Notes: generated by a model from the letters alone, not told the origin. A DNA stretch of 64,000 nt from Nyssa sinensis (GCA_008638375.1 CM018043.1:37275396-37339395); one strand, 5' to 3'; shown: positions 1-12,419, counted from the stretch's first letter. Made by a program: numbers and translations.

Positions 1-3000
1 GTATATAACTCAAAACATATGCATTTCAAATACCTTGGAAACATTTAAGATATCCAAGCAGAACTCGTACTTCATCAGGTAAGTATATAACTTAAATCAC
101 ATCAATATGTATTTGAAAATGAAGGTAAAACCCGCTTCCATTTCCAAAATCACTTGTCATCTTTTCTCTTTAATTAGGTGGAATCTGTTTCGAACCAGAC
201 TCCCATTTTACTGCCAATACTGTCGATCTCATTTGCCTGGGGGATTAGATCCTACTACCGGACATTTACTGTTGAATCCCGAAGGATTTCAACATCACAT
301 AGGGTGGTACTTAGTACCGTTTATCTTGTAAAACATTTATCATATAACTTCTTCAATAAATACTTTCATGAATATTAAAACATGAATTGTATAATTTCTA
401 CAATAGGACTTCAAATACTTGTAACTATCAAATTCAGGATATTTAACATAATTTGGCATTTAAAACTTTAGACATGCTGAAATGTGTTTTAAGAAAACTA
501 TGATAAATACCAATCACTGAGCATGTCATATAGAGTTATGAAACAGTACTATTAAAAGCTGAATCATGTAAATACTGAATTTGAAACTTCAAATACTTCA
601 CATTTTTGAACTTAAAACTTTTTCAAATCCATGGAGTTAAATCTCCAATTCAAACACAGGGTTACTCACCTTGATTCTTTAGGGTTAGGGCTAAACTGCG
701 CTTTCCCACTTCCTTGTAGTTCCTAAGAACAATTTATAAACATCCCATCAACTTCACATTCATTGTAATACCATCTCGATATTCCTTAACTTATGATTAA
801 ATCGTATTAGATCCTAAAACGATTTCACAATTTCATAGGTACTTAATTTAACTCGTACTTGTAACCTATGACATGATTTAATGTGTTAGAAATTGAATTT
901 ATTTCAATTTATACTCTTCTGGGAGTTCCATTAACTTAAATTTAAAGTTATTTATTTGACATGTTTACGTGTCGTGTCTTTTCGTATTTCGTTTCTCGTA
1001 CTTGCCTTAGTATTAGTACTTTGGCATCATTTCAGTTCACAGTCATCTAACAGATGCAATTCATCAAATTTTATGTCTTTTTATTTTAGACATTTCTTTT
1101 GGCAGAATCGACTCTACCATTTAGTCCGGAGTGTCGAAGAAAGTCGGTTTAGGCTTTCCTAATATCTAATTCGGACTGTTTTATGTAAAAGGGCAAAATG
1201 GTCATTTACCGTTTTACGTGTCACATTTTTCTGTACTCTGTTTCGTAATTTGGACTCCATTTTTGAGTCCGGGATGTCAGAGAAAGTCAATTTAGACCTT
1301 TTCTGATCTCATTTCGGCTCTAGGGATACCAGGGGTATTTTGGTCTTTTTACGCCTTTACGCGTCTTTATTTTTCGGGACTCCATTTCGTGTTGTGGACC
1401 TCACCATTGGACTCAGAAGGTCCAAGATAGTAAGAATACACTAATAACTTGTAAAGTTTGGGTCAGGGGTATTTTGGTCATTTACCCCTTACGTGTATTT
1501 ATTTTTCTGGGCTCCGTCTCGTAAAACGGACCCTACCATTGATCTCAGAATGTCCAAAATAGTAAAATTACACTATTCATATGTCTAATTTGGACTTCGT
1601 TTGCTCTATTTATGCCACAAGGGCAAAATAGTAATTTAACCTCATTTATTAAATAATTAAATTAATTATTTAATTATTTAAATATTTTCCCAGGGGTGTA
1701 TTTGTACAAAATTCCCAAAATCTGGGCCACAGTAGAATTCCCAAAAACAGTTGGGGCCAATGCGTAATTATAGAAAGTGTGGGTTTATTTTATTTTTAAT
1801 TAATTAAATAAACCAAAGGGTTCAATTAACATATAAGTGAACCGGTCTGGTTCAGTGGCTACCCAACCGGTCTATCCGGTTTATTGCGTGTGGCTGACGT
1901 CATCATGACGTCAGCCCTAAGTCTCTTTTAATTTAACCGACATTCAAAACGGTGGCGTTTCAATAAATCGGTGGCAAGCCCAGAGGCTGCCACCTGTCCG
2001 AGTCAACTCAGCCCCGTTTTAAAAACGAGTTGACTCGTCTTCATCTTCTCCACTTCGACCGACCTGAAACCCTAATTCCCGTCTTCCTTTTTCTTCTATT
2101 TCGTGAGTTTCTACTCCACCAATCGCTACTGTTTTGGTCCCAAATTAACCCTAAGATACAAACGAGTAGATTGGAATTCGTTTTGGAGTTTAAAACTCCT
2201 TCATCTATTCGGTTTTGGACATGATAATCCGAACTGTTATTTCGGTCGTATAGGTTCATTTCTTGTTGGTTTCTCTTGATATTTGGCTTGTTACGATCCC
2301 CTCTTCATGGGGATTCATATCTTATTCCCTAACACCGATTTAAACTAAGTTTTTAAAGGGTTGGGGTGTAACCCGTAACCTGCACTTTGAGATTTGAGGG
2401 TCGATTTTAAAGATTTAGGGTCGCGGGTGTAGATTTTTAGCATGCTCATAGTGTCCACTTTAAGTCTTGATAAGCCAAATCAAGCTTAAAGAGACTCGGT
2501 TCAGACCTGCCATGGGCAAGGTCTTCAATGGCTGTCTCAACTGGGTTCTTTGTTTTTACGTATTCTGAAGCTCAAAATCCATTCTTAAACTGATCTAAAC
2601 ATGTTTTCCATGCCATATGTACAATATAAAAGCTTAAAAACAGATCATACATGGAGAGATTTTAGAGAGAGAAAAATGGAACTTGAATTTTCTCACCTTC
2701 TTTCTCTCGGTTTCCTCCTCTTTCTTGCTCTAAGACCCTTCTTCTATCCCCTCAATTCTTCTTCTTTTAGTTTCTTTTGCAAGAGATCAACATGCATTGC
2801 AATTTTGGCTTTTAAAGCAAGGTAGCCGACCTCTCTCTCTCTTCATGTTCTCTCTCTCTCTACAGCTGTCTCTCTCTCTCTCTACATTCTGAATTGTAGC
2901 CCTACACTAGCCCCTCTCTTCTCATCAATTTTGTTTTTTCTCTTTTCCACTTTACATTAAATGTTTGTGAGATATTTCACATGTATATATACATATAATA

Positions 3001-3349
3001 TAACACACACACTTACATGTGAAGAAACACACACTACACTATTCACCTACTGTTCATATATATATATATACATTATATATATAGATATTCTTCCTTGTAT
3101 ACATGTATTTATATATATATATATATATTTATACACATTTCATAATATACACACACAATACACCATAATGTGTGTATATGTGTGCTTATTTATATTTTAA
3201 TTTTAATAATTAAATATATTCCAATATCATACTTTAATTAATTATTTAATTAATCAATTTTCCTCTTTAGTGTAAATACTTTTACACAACTTTTTCATGG
3301 CCTCGTAATACGTGCCATGTGGCCCGGTATCCCGGGTCGGGATATTACA
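1..3349. mobile_element. 3' part of a long LTR (Ty3-gypsy-type), start outside window
   Basis: The stretch ends in a GGGTCGGGATATTACA-like terminus at 3349, matching the ends of the solo LTRs at 5473-8749 and 33611-38262. It shares with them recurring phrases such as GGGGTATTTTGGTCATTT and a TTTTCGGGACTCC(A/G) motif, and a CT-rich/CA/TA microsatellite tract near its end (2830-3140). No reverse transcriptase, integrase or gag is visible, so this is LTR sequence only. It abuts the C-terminal (SAW) region of a broken GRAS copy. The left end lies outside the window, so neither a target duplication nor solo status can be tested. Lineage (Tekay/Del chromovirus is the usual owner of LTRs this long) is inference. 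Confidence 0.7.
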
Positions 3350-4735
3350 GCTTACCCATCAGGTTTGCTTGAGACAAACATGATATGCTTAGTTTTGCTT
3401 CTGCCATTCCAAAACTTGCAAAAATCTCCCTCCAATGGTTAATCTTCAAATGCTGATTTGTCCTCTCCTCACCCTCAGTTGCGATAATATTTTAAATCTC
3501 CTGCCAAATGTATATTCCTTCCATTGTCATCCTATTTGGATTGTGCCGATCCATGCAAGCCTTGAGAGAATCAAACATGGAACTATAAACAAATTGTGCT
3601 TCAATAAAACAGTCCATGAAAGTTGTAGCATTTGTATTTACCTCTACTTCGCAGACCACCATTACACATGGACGGAGGTTTCTACACACTCCCAGTAGAC
3701 CATCCAAGCGACCTGGCTGTGCTAACATAATCCTTAGAAAAAATTTCGAGCAAATGGCCACCACTTCACCACTATCCAACTCGAACAAATCTTCTTTGAG
3801 ATCTTTCATGTCTGACACCAAAACTACTCTGACTTGGAAGGTTAACTTCATGGTCTCAGCAAGCGACGATAGCCTGTTACCTTTCTCCTCCATCCTCTGT
3901 TTAGAAACTTTTGATGTTGTTTCGACAGCGGTTATTTTAAGAAGCTCAAGGGGACGTTCATATCAAACTGCAAGCACTAACATCAATTAAATGGACCCTT
4001 TTTGCTGTGCCCACATTGTCCAAAATGGGTTGGATTCAAGTGAATTGGCTGACTTTAATGTAGGGAAGTTCTTCTAGACATGCTTTGACAGTAGGCTTAA
4101 GACTTGTCACAGCTTCTTCTATGCCCAACAGATCCCTTTTGTTACCTTTGCATTCCTCTGATGAAGCTATTCTTGTTTCTTGAGCGATCCTATCTCGAAG
4201 AGCTTTAGCAAAATAGTAAACAACTCTTTGAACCGGATGTCTACTAGTGGAAGATGATTGATCACACATGCTGAGCAATTTTCTTACACGATCAAACTGT
4301 TTGTTGCTAACCTTCTCTATAGAAGCTAGAAGAAATAGGACAAGTTCCACATACTCGTAGACCTCATAAGAGATACCGGAAAAAGCACCATTGAAGGGAT
4401 GGATAAGCATGGAAATCTCATCAGATCTTTAGGACATATAATGAAGAAATCTTGCTCTTGCTACCTTCATGACTAATTCAGTTGATACTTCTGGACTAGA
4501 ATTTGTTTTTTGCAGGGTCTCTGAGGTTAGCTTGTTTGGTGCCTCTCTGTTGAAACACTTCAATCCACTTCCATACTTGTTCAAAAGTTCTAATGACGCC
4601 AAAGGAAATGGACATGGGCTTTCCTTTTTCGCTTCAACAAGATCTGAGATTCTGGTTGGGATTTCACTTTGCTTTGTGATTTATGAATGTTCGAAATCCA
4701 TCTCTCCCAAATCTTCTGTTTAGAGCTAGTAATTG
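3350..4735 (-). pseudogene. GRAS-family pseudogene, copy 1
   Basis: Two readable blocks on the minus strand match the intact GRAS protein at 52815-54617. 4036-4410 carries leucine-heptad-I sequence (VELVLFLLASIEKV, then HPVQRVVYYFAKALRDRI). 3492-3893 carries the part from the RLSSLAETMKL region through the PFYRE-like segment (CVMVVCEVEVN). 4440-4720 matches the N-terminal PLASL...L.KYG region but has in-frame stops, and 3360-3490 still encodes a SAW-type FGMAEAKLS segment. The VHIID segment between the blocks (3894-4035) is shortened and frameshifted. The C-terminus is cut by the LTR ending at 3349. Element A separates the copy from its upstream flank, which continues at 20155. No intact frame remains. 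Confidence 0.9.
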
Positions 4736-4965
4736 GATTTTCTTTCTTCAGTCCTTCACACGAACTTTACAAGAATTCTTGAACTGTAAATTATTTTCAA
4801 CTCTTGAAATCAAATGAATAACTCAAAAGAGAAATAGAGGGGTTCACCATGAGAAATAAAAATTTTCCTACTTGATTCCTTCCTTGAATGAGAATATATA
4901 TAATAAATTCCAGAGTCAAACGCAGTCATGATACCATGTAGGAATGGACAACAGAATGTGGTAAT
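4736..4965. other. Residual upstream flank of GRAS pseudogene 1
   Basis: AT-rich sequence between the pseudogene N-terminus and the insertion point of element A. I see no coding signal. It continues on the other side of element A at 20155, because ATAAG (4966-4970) is repeated at 20150-20154. Confidence 0.6.
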
Positions 4966-4970
4966 ATAAG

Positions 4971-5472
4971 TGATGCTGCACTTTTTGACTCCCAATAAGT
5001 ATGGCCTCCGTGACCTGTAGAACACTCAAAAGATGATAACAAGACCACCGGATTGGCTCCGGCGGTAGCCGCTCCGATGCTTAAGTAAGGAAATGGAATT
5101 GAAAGACTGTATTGAAAGGCAAAGAATGAGCATGAAAATAAAGCGTACCTTTAGGGTTTAATTTATAGACTGTGGCCTTCCTAAGTTGATTAGGATTCGG
5201 AGCCATGAATATAGGGATTTGATCATCAGAGATTGCAGTTACCTTGCGGAGTATTGCATAGAGATAATCACAGATGGTAGTTTCTTTGTTAAAGACTGTT
5301 TCCGTGTTGAGGATTGTTTCCTTATTCCCTGCTCGACAACCGCTAAGGCTTTGACGAGGTCTGGAGCCCTGTAATTAACTCTGTGATCCTTATCTGGATA
5401 TGTATGTGCTCTGGAGGCATATGCTTGGCTACTTCCGATCTTTCATCCTGTTCTGAATGTTGGAGCGCTTAG
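4971..5472 (-). repeat. Element A 3' LTR, outer part (split by solo LTR)
   Basis: Starts TGATGCTGCAC and matches 19537-20040 almost base for base. It is interrupted at the CTTAG target site (5468-5472) by a solo LTR and resumes at 8755. Confidence 0.9.
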
Positions 5473-8400
5473 TATCACGACCCGAAACCCACCCTATGCG
5501 GATCTCGTGTCGTGGGGCCGACCCAATGGCCGTCCTTACTTTTTTCATTCTTTTACCAATGATAACAATAAGAGGTATAACCATAATATTAAAGTGCGGA
5601 AGTCGTAATACATCATTATTTCAAAACTAAATAAGTCTGACAAATCCAAACGTAAACCAACATAACTTAAACATAAGCCATCGTTTTAGGTGGTGAGTGC
5701 ATGGGAGAACTACTGTATTCTACTGTGCTCCTTAACCGTCTCCCTACGCTTTAGATCTCCTACTGTGGTTCCATAACATGCTCACCTGAAAAAATTTAGT
5801 GAGGGGTGAGCTACAAACTCAGTAAGTAGAAGCCTATCCCCAATACAGATGGGAATGACATAAATGAATACAAGTCAAGGTAACATGATAGCCAGTCATG
5901 ACAATGATTTCAGTCAACTGTAAAATGCCTCAATGGCCAATAAATGACAAGGTACAATAACGGTCAAGAGTAATCAATGAATAACAACGTTCAATAACCG
6001 TCAAGAGTAACAACGTAGCATGAATAAAGAATAGGCTCAATGAACACGATCAACATAAATATTGCCACAATGAAACGGTCACAATCAAGTCCAATGAATC
6101 AAACCAATCAACATAGAACTATATCAATTAACATGGATGATGCCTTTACTCTGTTCAGGGTTTGGCAGACCCTCGGTCTTTTGGGGCCCGACATACCCCC
6201 ATTAACATAAATGCATATAAAATGCCCATTAACCTTACAGCGTAAAAACGCCATAATTGCCATAAGTCTTTTTGACCCGTAAGTCCTAGTCAATCAGATA
6301 GCATCAGATAGGTAATGTGACTGAGCACAAAACCCGGCACTTAACATAAATTAAGATTCTATAGTATTCCATATGAACATACAAAACATGGAACATCATA
6401 ACATAACATACAGTAAATGGATATCAATGAAATGAATCAATCATGCAACATCAACCAATAGGCATCCACCAGGTAGAGCAATATCCATGGTGGGAAACAA
6501 TGACAGTGAGTACATATAAGAGTACAAGATTGGCAGTAATAGAAAGAACGTGGCTTGGAAACCACGTATCAAAGATAGGAATCCACTTACCTTATCAATG
6601 TCTTAATATCCTGTGACTTTCTCCTTTCCTTTTGATTTGCCTATAAATCAATAAACACGTTTCAGCTTTCATATCATTTACTGAATTTATGCCTCGTTAC
6701 TCTAAATACCTCCCTTACTAATTTGTGTTTTACGATTTCCATTTTAAACTTAATTTACCCAAGGGCAAAATGGTCATTTACGTGTCTATACTTTTTGGGT
6801 TCTGTTTTCATAATTTGGACTTCACCGTTGAGTCCAGTAGGTTTGAATTAATAAAAATTCACTATTTACTTAACTAAATCGGAGTCCGTTTGACTCACCT
6901 TTGGACGTAGGGGCATTTTGGTCATTTTGGCATTCTACGGTTATTTTATTTTTTCGGGACTCCGTCTCGTAAAACGGACCTCACTATTAAATTCATAGGG
7001 TCCAAAATAGTAAGTTTCCATTATTCGTTCTACTAATTTAGGCATCAAAATTAAATTTAAAATTTATTAATGTAACTCATTTATTTAAATTAATTAATCT
7101 GGATAATACATATCGTATTTGAGTCCAAACAGACCACATGTGCCTTGGTGGCACAATGGCTAAGCTTCTCCCCCTTTCTCCTTTGGTCACAGGTTCAATT
7201 CACTACCCATACAAATTTTTCATTTAATATTTTCTATTGTTTTTCATTTCCTTGTTCAAAGTTTAACCCAACCATTGGATAGCTCTCCTTTCTAACCAAA
7301 CACTATCTAAACTCAAATTTAAAAATTTACTCATGAAGTACAAGTGTTGGGCAGTCATTTGAATGGGTGGGTCGGGTCAGACCAGACCCGATTCGGCCCA
7401 AATAAAATCACAAAACCCCCAGCCGCACAACACCATTTCCAGCGTGCTGGTTATCTTCTCCGTCAACGGCGACTTGCCGGCGACGGATTTTCTTGCATTT
7501 TTTGTGGGGTTCACACCTACAGATCATGGGCAACTCAAATCTATCCTCAGGTTTCCAATCGGAGTGCCGGAACACTCCCAAAATGGGGAAAACCGTAACT
7601 GCACAGGGGCTGTGCGGTTTCCGACAGCCCTGTTCTCCTTTATTTTTCTCACATTTTCTCTACTGTTTCAACACCAATTAATCCCTACAATGTTCCTACA
7701 ACTTATACACATAAATCCTAAACATTCAAATTAATTTTCATGGATCAAAATTACAAAAACAGATTTGTAATCTTTCTCTGCAAATTCCAGTTTTTCCTAC
7801 TAGTTTCCGGTTGCGTTTTCTTAATTCAATTTGCAATACAACCCAATTTACATGCTTTGGGAGATTCTAAGTTCATATTCATGCTTTAGGAGATTCTAAA
7901 TTCATATTCATGCTTAAAATGAAAACACAGAAATCGATTTATCTCATCGTTCCAACGTGCGCAGTCCCGATCTCCCTGCTCGTTCCACTCTTCTTCGTTG
8001 TTTTCGTTTCTGTTTAGTTCAAAAACCCCTTCTCTTCTATTCTGGATTAATATTCTATACTCATTACTCATATACCAACTGAGAACTATAAAGCAATCCA
8101 GAAATCAAATTACAGAGAGAATATCTTACCCCTTGCACCCTTGTCTCTGTTGCCCGTTTCCTCCTTCCTTTCTCTCTTCCTTTCCGTTTTTTTTTTCTTT
8201 TGTTTCCTTTTGATTCTAATGCAATGCCTGCTTATAAAAACCGCCCCTGACTTAATCTCTCTCTCTCTCTCTCTCTCCCGCGCCCTTCCAGTTCTTGCTC
8301 TTCAACTCCCCCATCCGTTTTTCTTCTTTTCTTGTTTTCTTCAGTTCCATCACACACACACATCTCTCTATATATATATATTTACACCTATATCTAGATA

Positions 8401-8749
8401 GACATATATATATATATATATATATATATTGTCCATATGTCCAAATTCTTATTTTTATTTCCTTCAAATCCTTGTTTTATTTATTTCTTTATTTATTTTA
8501 AATTTTGTTTCATTTCCTTTTAAATTTTATTTTTATTAGTAGTATTATTTTCTTTTTATTTCTCTAGTTATTTATTTATTTTTTATTTTTATTATTATTC
8601 TTATTATTATTATTATTATTTTCTTATTATCGTTAGTCAATTGCCCTGTCATTCATCCACATATTCCAATTATTGATACTCAAACCATTTATTGCATTAT
8701 CGTAGCATTAGGCCGTCTTGGCTCGGTTACAATGGGTCAGGGTATTAGA
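5473..8749. mobile_element. Solo LTR (3.28 kb) nested in the LTR of element A
   Basis: It starts TATCACGACCCGAAAC, apparently a TG-to-TA mutated LTR start (compare TGTCACGACCCG at 33611), and ends GGTCAGGGTATTAGA, a mutated form of the family terminus. The perfect 5 bp duplication CTTAG (5468-5472, 8750-8754) marks both borders, and joining the flanks gives a continuous match to element A's other LTR. No gag or pol frame is present inside, so this is the product of LTR-LTR recombination or a lone terminal repeat. The interior has the family's GGTCATTT-type phrases (6770-6960) and a CT/CA/TA microsatellite tract (8255-8430). The short ORFs inside have no recognisable product. Confidence 0.88.
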
Positions 8750-8754
8750 CTTAG

Positions 8755-8850
8755 CCATTGGCTGAGCACGAGTTGAGTTAGCCGAGCGTGAGCTGGATTC
8801 ACAGGCATACGTGTCAAGTGCTGATTGGCCTGCTCTTTTATGGTATATTA
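8755..8850 (-). repeat. Element A 3' LTR, inner part
   Basis: Continues the LTR after the solo-LTR insertion and matches 20055-20149 (CCATTGGCTGAGC...). The border at 8850 is TATTA where the other LTR has TATCA, a one-base decay of the terminal dinucleotide. Confidence 0.85.
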
Positions 8851-8867
8851 GTTACTCCCCCCCAAGT
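8851..8867 (-). other. Polypurine tract of element A
   Basis: On the minus strand the sequence just before the 3' LTR is CTTGGGGGGGAGTAAC, a purine run in the position where plus-strand DNA synthesis is primed. Element B has an equivalent CAGGGGGACTAAC next to its LTR. Confidence 0.7.
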
Positions 8868-9096
8868 CCTAGTTTGATGTTAACAAGCAACTAGGGCTAA
8901 GCCTTTTTCGGAGAGTCATGTATCATGCCTGTTCACCTTTCAAGGCGACTGTTGGGGCGTCATTTATTGCGCAGCCGGAGATTGGGTCTTTTCAAGGTTA
9001 TCATTGTACTGGGCCGATAGTTGGGTTTCTCGAAGTCATCATTGTTCCGAACCGTCATGGGGTTTAGGCTTGGTGGGTCCCTTCTGATACTGCACT

Positions 9097-9104
9097 TATA
9101 AATA
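9097..9104 (+). promoter_or_regulatory. TATA box for the antisense gene of element A
   Basis: TATAAATA lies 168 bp upstream of the ATG at 9272. The preceding 250 bp match the corresponding region of element B (shared CATTTA(T/C)TGCGCAGCC phrase), where a TATATAAA box sits in the same place at 25179. Position and conservation support a promoter; transcription itself is not shown by the sequence. Confidence 0.6.
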
Positions 9105-9271
9105 CGGGGTGAGATTTGAAATGACCTTTTCCCCATCATTTTCACTGTGCTAAAAGATCTTGTCCACCATTGTTAGTTTGTGCGACCTTGAAGAACACCG
9201 GTTTTCTGAGTTAGAACAGGTTCGACCGATCTTTTTTCTTCTTTTGCTTCTTTCTCTTTAAGTCCGGGAGT

Positions 9272-11189
9272 AATGTCTGCTCCTCTTGAATCCTTAAACG
9301 TGAGTGAGGGGGTAGGAAATCCCTCTGAGATGGCTGTGCCGCCTGTTGTAGAAAATGTAGGTGACCTTGTCCCCCGAAGATGCTGGGGAGAGGCCTGTTG
9401 AACCTCCCCCTAGTCCTGAGATTAGGATAGTTGATGCCTTCTTAGAGCCCCGAGATAGGGCTGGGGAAACCTCTGGTAGGTCTTCCCATAGAGAAGAGGG
9501 TGAGAGTGCTGTTACTCAAAGCCTACTGAACGAGTGGAAAGTGAAGTATAATTTTCCCCCAAACATGACCTGCAGAGTACCAGGCCCAATGGATCGTCCC
9601 CATGATGTTGAAGCCGGGGATATATGTGTTTATCTTGCCTGGTTTGAAATGGGTTTGAGACTTCCATTGCCTGATTTAGTTAGGCAATTCTTCTGTTGGC
9701 ATAAGCTTTGCCCTACCGACCTTAATCTCAATAGTTGGTGGCAACTTCTAGCGTTTGCAGTGTTAGGCCATAAAAATGAGGTAGATGTGTCCATGAATTT
9801 GATCCGTAGTAATATGGATCTGAAGCTCAAGAAGGCAGAAGGCCTTTTTTACATGTCCTTTGAGAAGGGGTTCCGACCCCTGTCCTCCGTTCCCACTTCT
9901 AATAAAACACGAAAGAAGTGGTACTTCTTTGTTGGAGGAGGATGGGAGCATGAAGACTTCCAAGATGGTGATGTCCCGCTATTCCCTCGTACCACGGGTC
10001 ATAAGGGTGAGGCTTATTTCCTTAGGTTTGTTTTAGCTTCATTGTGCCTTCTAAACTGATAATTGATATGCCATTTCTTATTTATGTGCAGTCAAGAGAG
10101 CTTGGAGGAGGTCTGAGTTTACCAACGCGCTCCAAGATCAGTACCATCTGCTACTTTTGACTCCCAACCGGGCTCACACTGTTATTATCACTCCGGAGAA
10201 TTTGATGGCTGCTCATAGTGCTGAGCTCAAGAAAAGGCTGACGTCGAAATGGGCGGAGGCGGAAGCCCAAGCGTTGGGGGAGACTTCCTTCCGAGTTGAG
10301 CTTGAGCCTCCTCTGGAAGTGAAAAGGAGGAGATTGATTTCCGGCTCTCCCGAGCCAGCTTCTGCCGAGGCCGAGAAGGAGGCCGAGCCTGCCGTTCCTG
10401 TCTTGACCATTCCTCTTACCCCTTCCGTTTCGAGCAGAAGGGCTCAGAAGGGGAAGGCGCCTGCTGTACCGTCCGAGCCGTTTGATGAGCCGGACTACCA
10501 AATTTCCAAGAAGGCTTTTGACCAAATATGGACCCAGGGCCCTCATCGGTACAGGGGGGATAACCCCTCAAAGTTGATGAATGAGATGATGAATCTCCAG
10601 ATGAAGGTAACCTCTGAAGCTTTTCTTATCCTTTCTGTTTGTTTGTTCGTTCAATCTAACTTGTTTGTCTTGCGTTGTGCAGAGCATGCATAGTTTAGCT
10701 GCTCTGATGGTGACTCCCATGTGCCTCGAGGAGGCTGATAAGCTGAAGGCTGAACTAGACGAAGTGAGGTTGGAGCTTGGGACAGCTCAATCCAAGGTTC
10801 AGACTGCCGTGGAGGGTCTGAAGGAAGCTAGCACCAATCTTGCCGTGGCAGAGTCTGAAAGGGACATCTATACTCGACAAGTTGCAAGACTTCAAGCGGA
10901 ATTGGTCAAGCTCCGAAGTACCTTTGATCAGAAGGTTCAAGAGGCAGTTGATCATGCCAAGACTGAGACTGAGACGGAATTGAGAAAGGAAGTTGACCAG
11001 ATGGGTGATGACCTGATCCAGTTTGGTTTTGAAAGCTTCCGAACTAGATTCCTGGCTAAGTTCCCAAATGTTGACGTGTCGTCAATCGTTGCTCCTGAAC
11101 CTGCCTCGTCTGGTGCTGATCCGTACAAGACGGCTGGGGCTACAGGCCTTCTTTTGGTGGAGGACCCTGGCCCTTCGGATAAGGCTTGA
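9272..11189 (+). CDS. Spliced antisense gene (aORF) of element A; putative gypsy-type transposon protein (Transposase_28-like)
   Basis: Lies on the strand opposite to gag-pol, between integrase and the 3' LTR. Two introns restore one frame. Exon 1 ends at 10006. Intron 1 is 10007-10091 (GTGAGG...GTGCAG) and splits a codon. Exon 2 is 10092-10606, intron 2 is 10607-10682 (GTAACC...GTGCAG), and exon 3 is 10683-11189 with a TGA stop. The product is about 580 residues. The N-terminal half contains a DICVYLAWFEMGLRLPLP segment and a KKWYFFV motif, which I associate with the plant family named putative gypsy type transposon. The middle is proline/glutamate-rich with basic patches. The C-terminal third (EEADKLKAELDEVRLEL onward) is a long heptad coiled coil. 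One break: a one-base indel in the C-run near 9372-9376 separates the ATG at 9272 from the main frame. Function unknown. Confidence 0.75.
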
Positions 11190-11840
11190 GGCTTTATCAG
11201 CTTTTTTTGTTTTTGCCAGTCCTTTTGATGTAATGAAATGCCTTCTTGATCAGTAAAATTGACTTTTTCTTCAAATTCTTCTTTTGTTATTGCCTTTTGT
11301 GAAATTTGCTGTGAGTATGGCTGTTCTGAGCCCATTGCATGTCGGACCAACTGTCCGTTAGTTGATAGTTGCCTTTTGAGCTTTAATACTTGTAATTGAA
11401 TAGTGAATGTAGATTAACTTCGACTGTCTCATCATAATAAGATAAGAAAGCAAACATAATCAGATAAATAGAACCCAATATTGATTTTGTATCACACAGA
11501 GAGGGAGTAAATTTTGCAGAGTTCTAAAGTAGACTGCTCTGAGCCGAAGACTTGTGAAAATAACTAGGCAGCTTGTGCCCATCATTACGATGACCGACAT
11601 TGCTGTTTCCGAGCCCTTAGGATCAGTATATATCAGAGTTGTTGGCCTTTGTCGTATGAATGGCCTATCATAAAATAAATAAGACTAGAGGGTCTGTATA
11701 CCGGATAGGAGGCTTGTACATTTAGACTTTGCCCCCCCTTCTTTACTAATTCAGAAGCTTCAGTGCTGGACTGTGGTTTTTTGTTCAAAGAGCTTTGTAC
11801 CCTGTCTCTTGGTATATCAAAGAGGCAGATTTAATGTGCC
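11190..11840. other. 3' flank of the antisense gene
   Basis: TGATGTAATGAAATGCC at 11228 and the following AGTAAAATTGACTTTTTC resemble 12660-12722, so this looks like a 3'-UTR end that is present twice. No coding signal is seen in the remainder. Confidence 0.45.
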
Positions 11841-12147
11841 GAAGGTTAACTCTCGGCCACAGTTTAATCATTCCTAACTCAGACGAAGGTTAGTCTATCA
11901 TCTTTGGGATTTCGAGGCCAATCTCTTTTTAACCATTGCGACGGTTCAGTTGGGTGGCTTTTGGACTTCAAGGGTCTATATATATGGAAACGAGGGCATA
12001 CGATTATGCCCAACCTTCTTGTTCCCAAATTGTTCCCTTGTAAGAGAGACTCTAGATGTTGCCAGAAATTTGTCATTCGCCCAAAGATGATAGACGATTC
12101 TTCGTCTGAGTTAGGAATGATTAAACTGTGGCCGAGAGTTAACCTTC
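11841..12147. repeat. Large inverted repeat inside element A
   Basis: Arms 11841-11908 and 12080-12147 (68 bp each) are reverse complements except for about four bases, separated by 171 bp. The left arm begins GAAGGTTAACTCTCGGCC. The right arm lies within the open frame at 11904-12419. Confidence 0.85.
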
Positions 12148-12419
12148 CCCTTGATTCAGTCTCTAAGGAAGGATTAGAGGAGGCACAAGTCCGCTTGTCC
12201 ATCTTGTCATCCAGTCGAAATTCTTCCGATTGGTGGTGGATCCTCCTTGATTCAACTGATGCTTGGAGCGTTGGTGGTGAAGACGAAGGTGGGATGCCTC
12301 CTCTTCTTCGTGTCTTGGCAGAGACCCTTGCTCAAATTAGTTGGGGTGTGACGACTGCTTTGAGGAAGATGAATGGAGGCCTCTTGAGACCCAGAGCCCT
12401 CATCATCCATTGGTCTTGA
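11904..12419 (+). CDS. Unrecognised open frame (171 codons) in element A
   Basis: I recognise no domain. The frame overlaps the right arm of the 68 bp inverted repeat and lies between two similar 3'-UTR-like tails (11224-11283 and 12660-12722). Element B has no counterpart I could find. It may be a chance frame or captured sequence. Confidence 0.2.
   Translation: MGFRGQSLFNHCDGSVGWLLDFKGLYIWKRGHTIMPNLLVPKLFPCKRDSRCCQKFVIRPKMIDDSSSELGMIKLWPRVNLPLDSVSKEGLEEAQVRLSILSSSRNSSDWWWILLDSTDAWSVGGEDEGGMPPLLRVLAETLAQISWGVTTALRKMNGGLLRPRALIIHWS

Noticed and set aside
7344..7734. Frames of 84-123 codons within the solo LTR
   Set aside because: Not conserved in the other two LTR copies and without recognisable domains.
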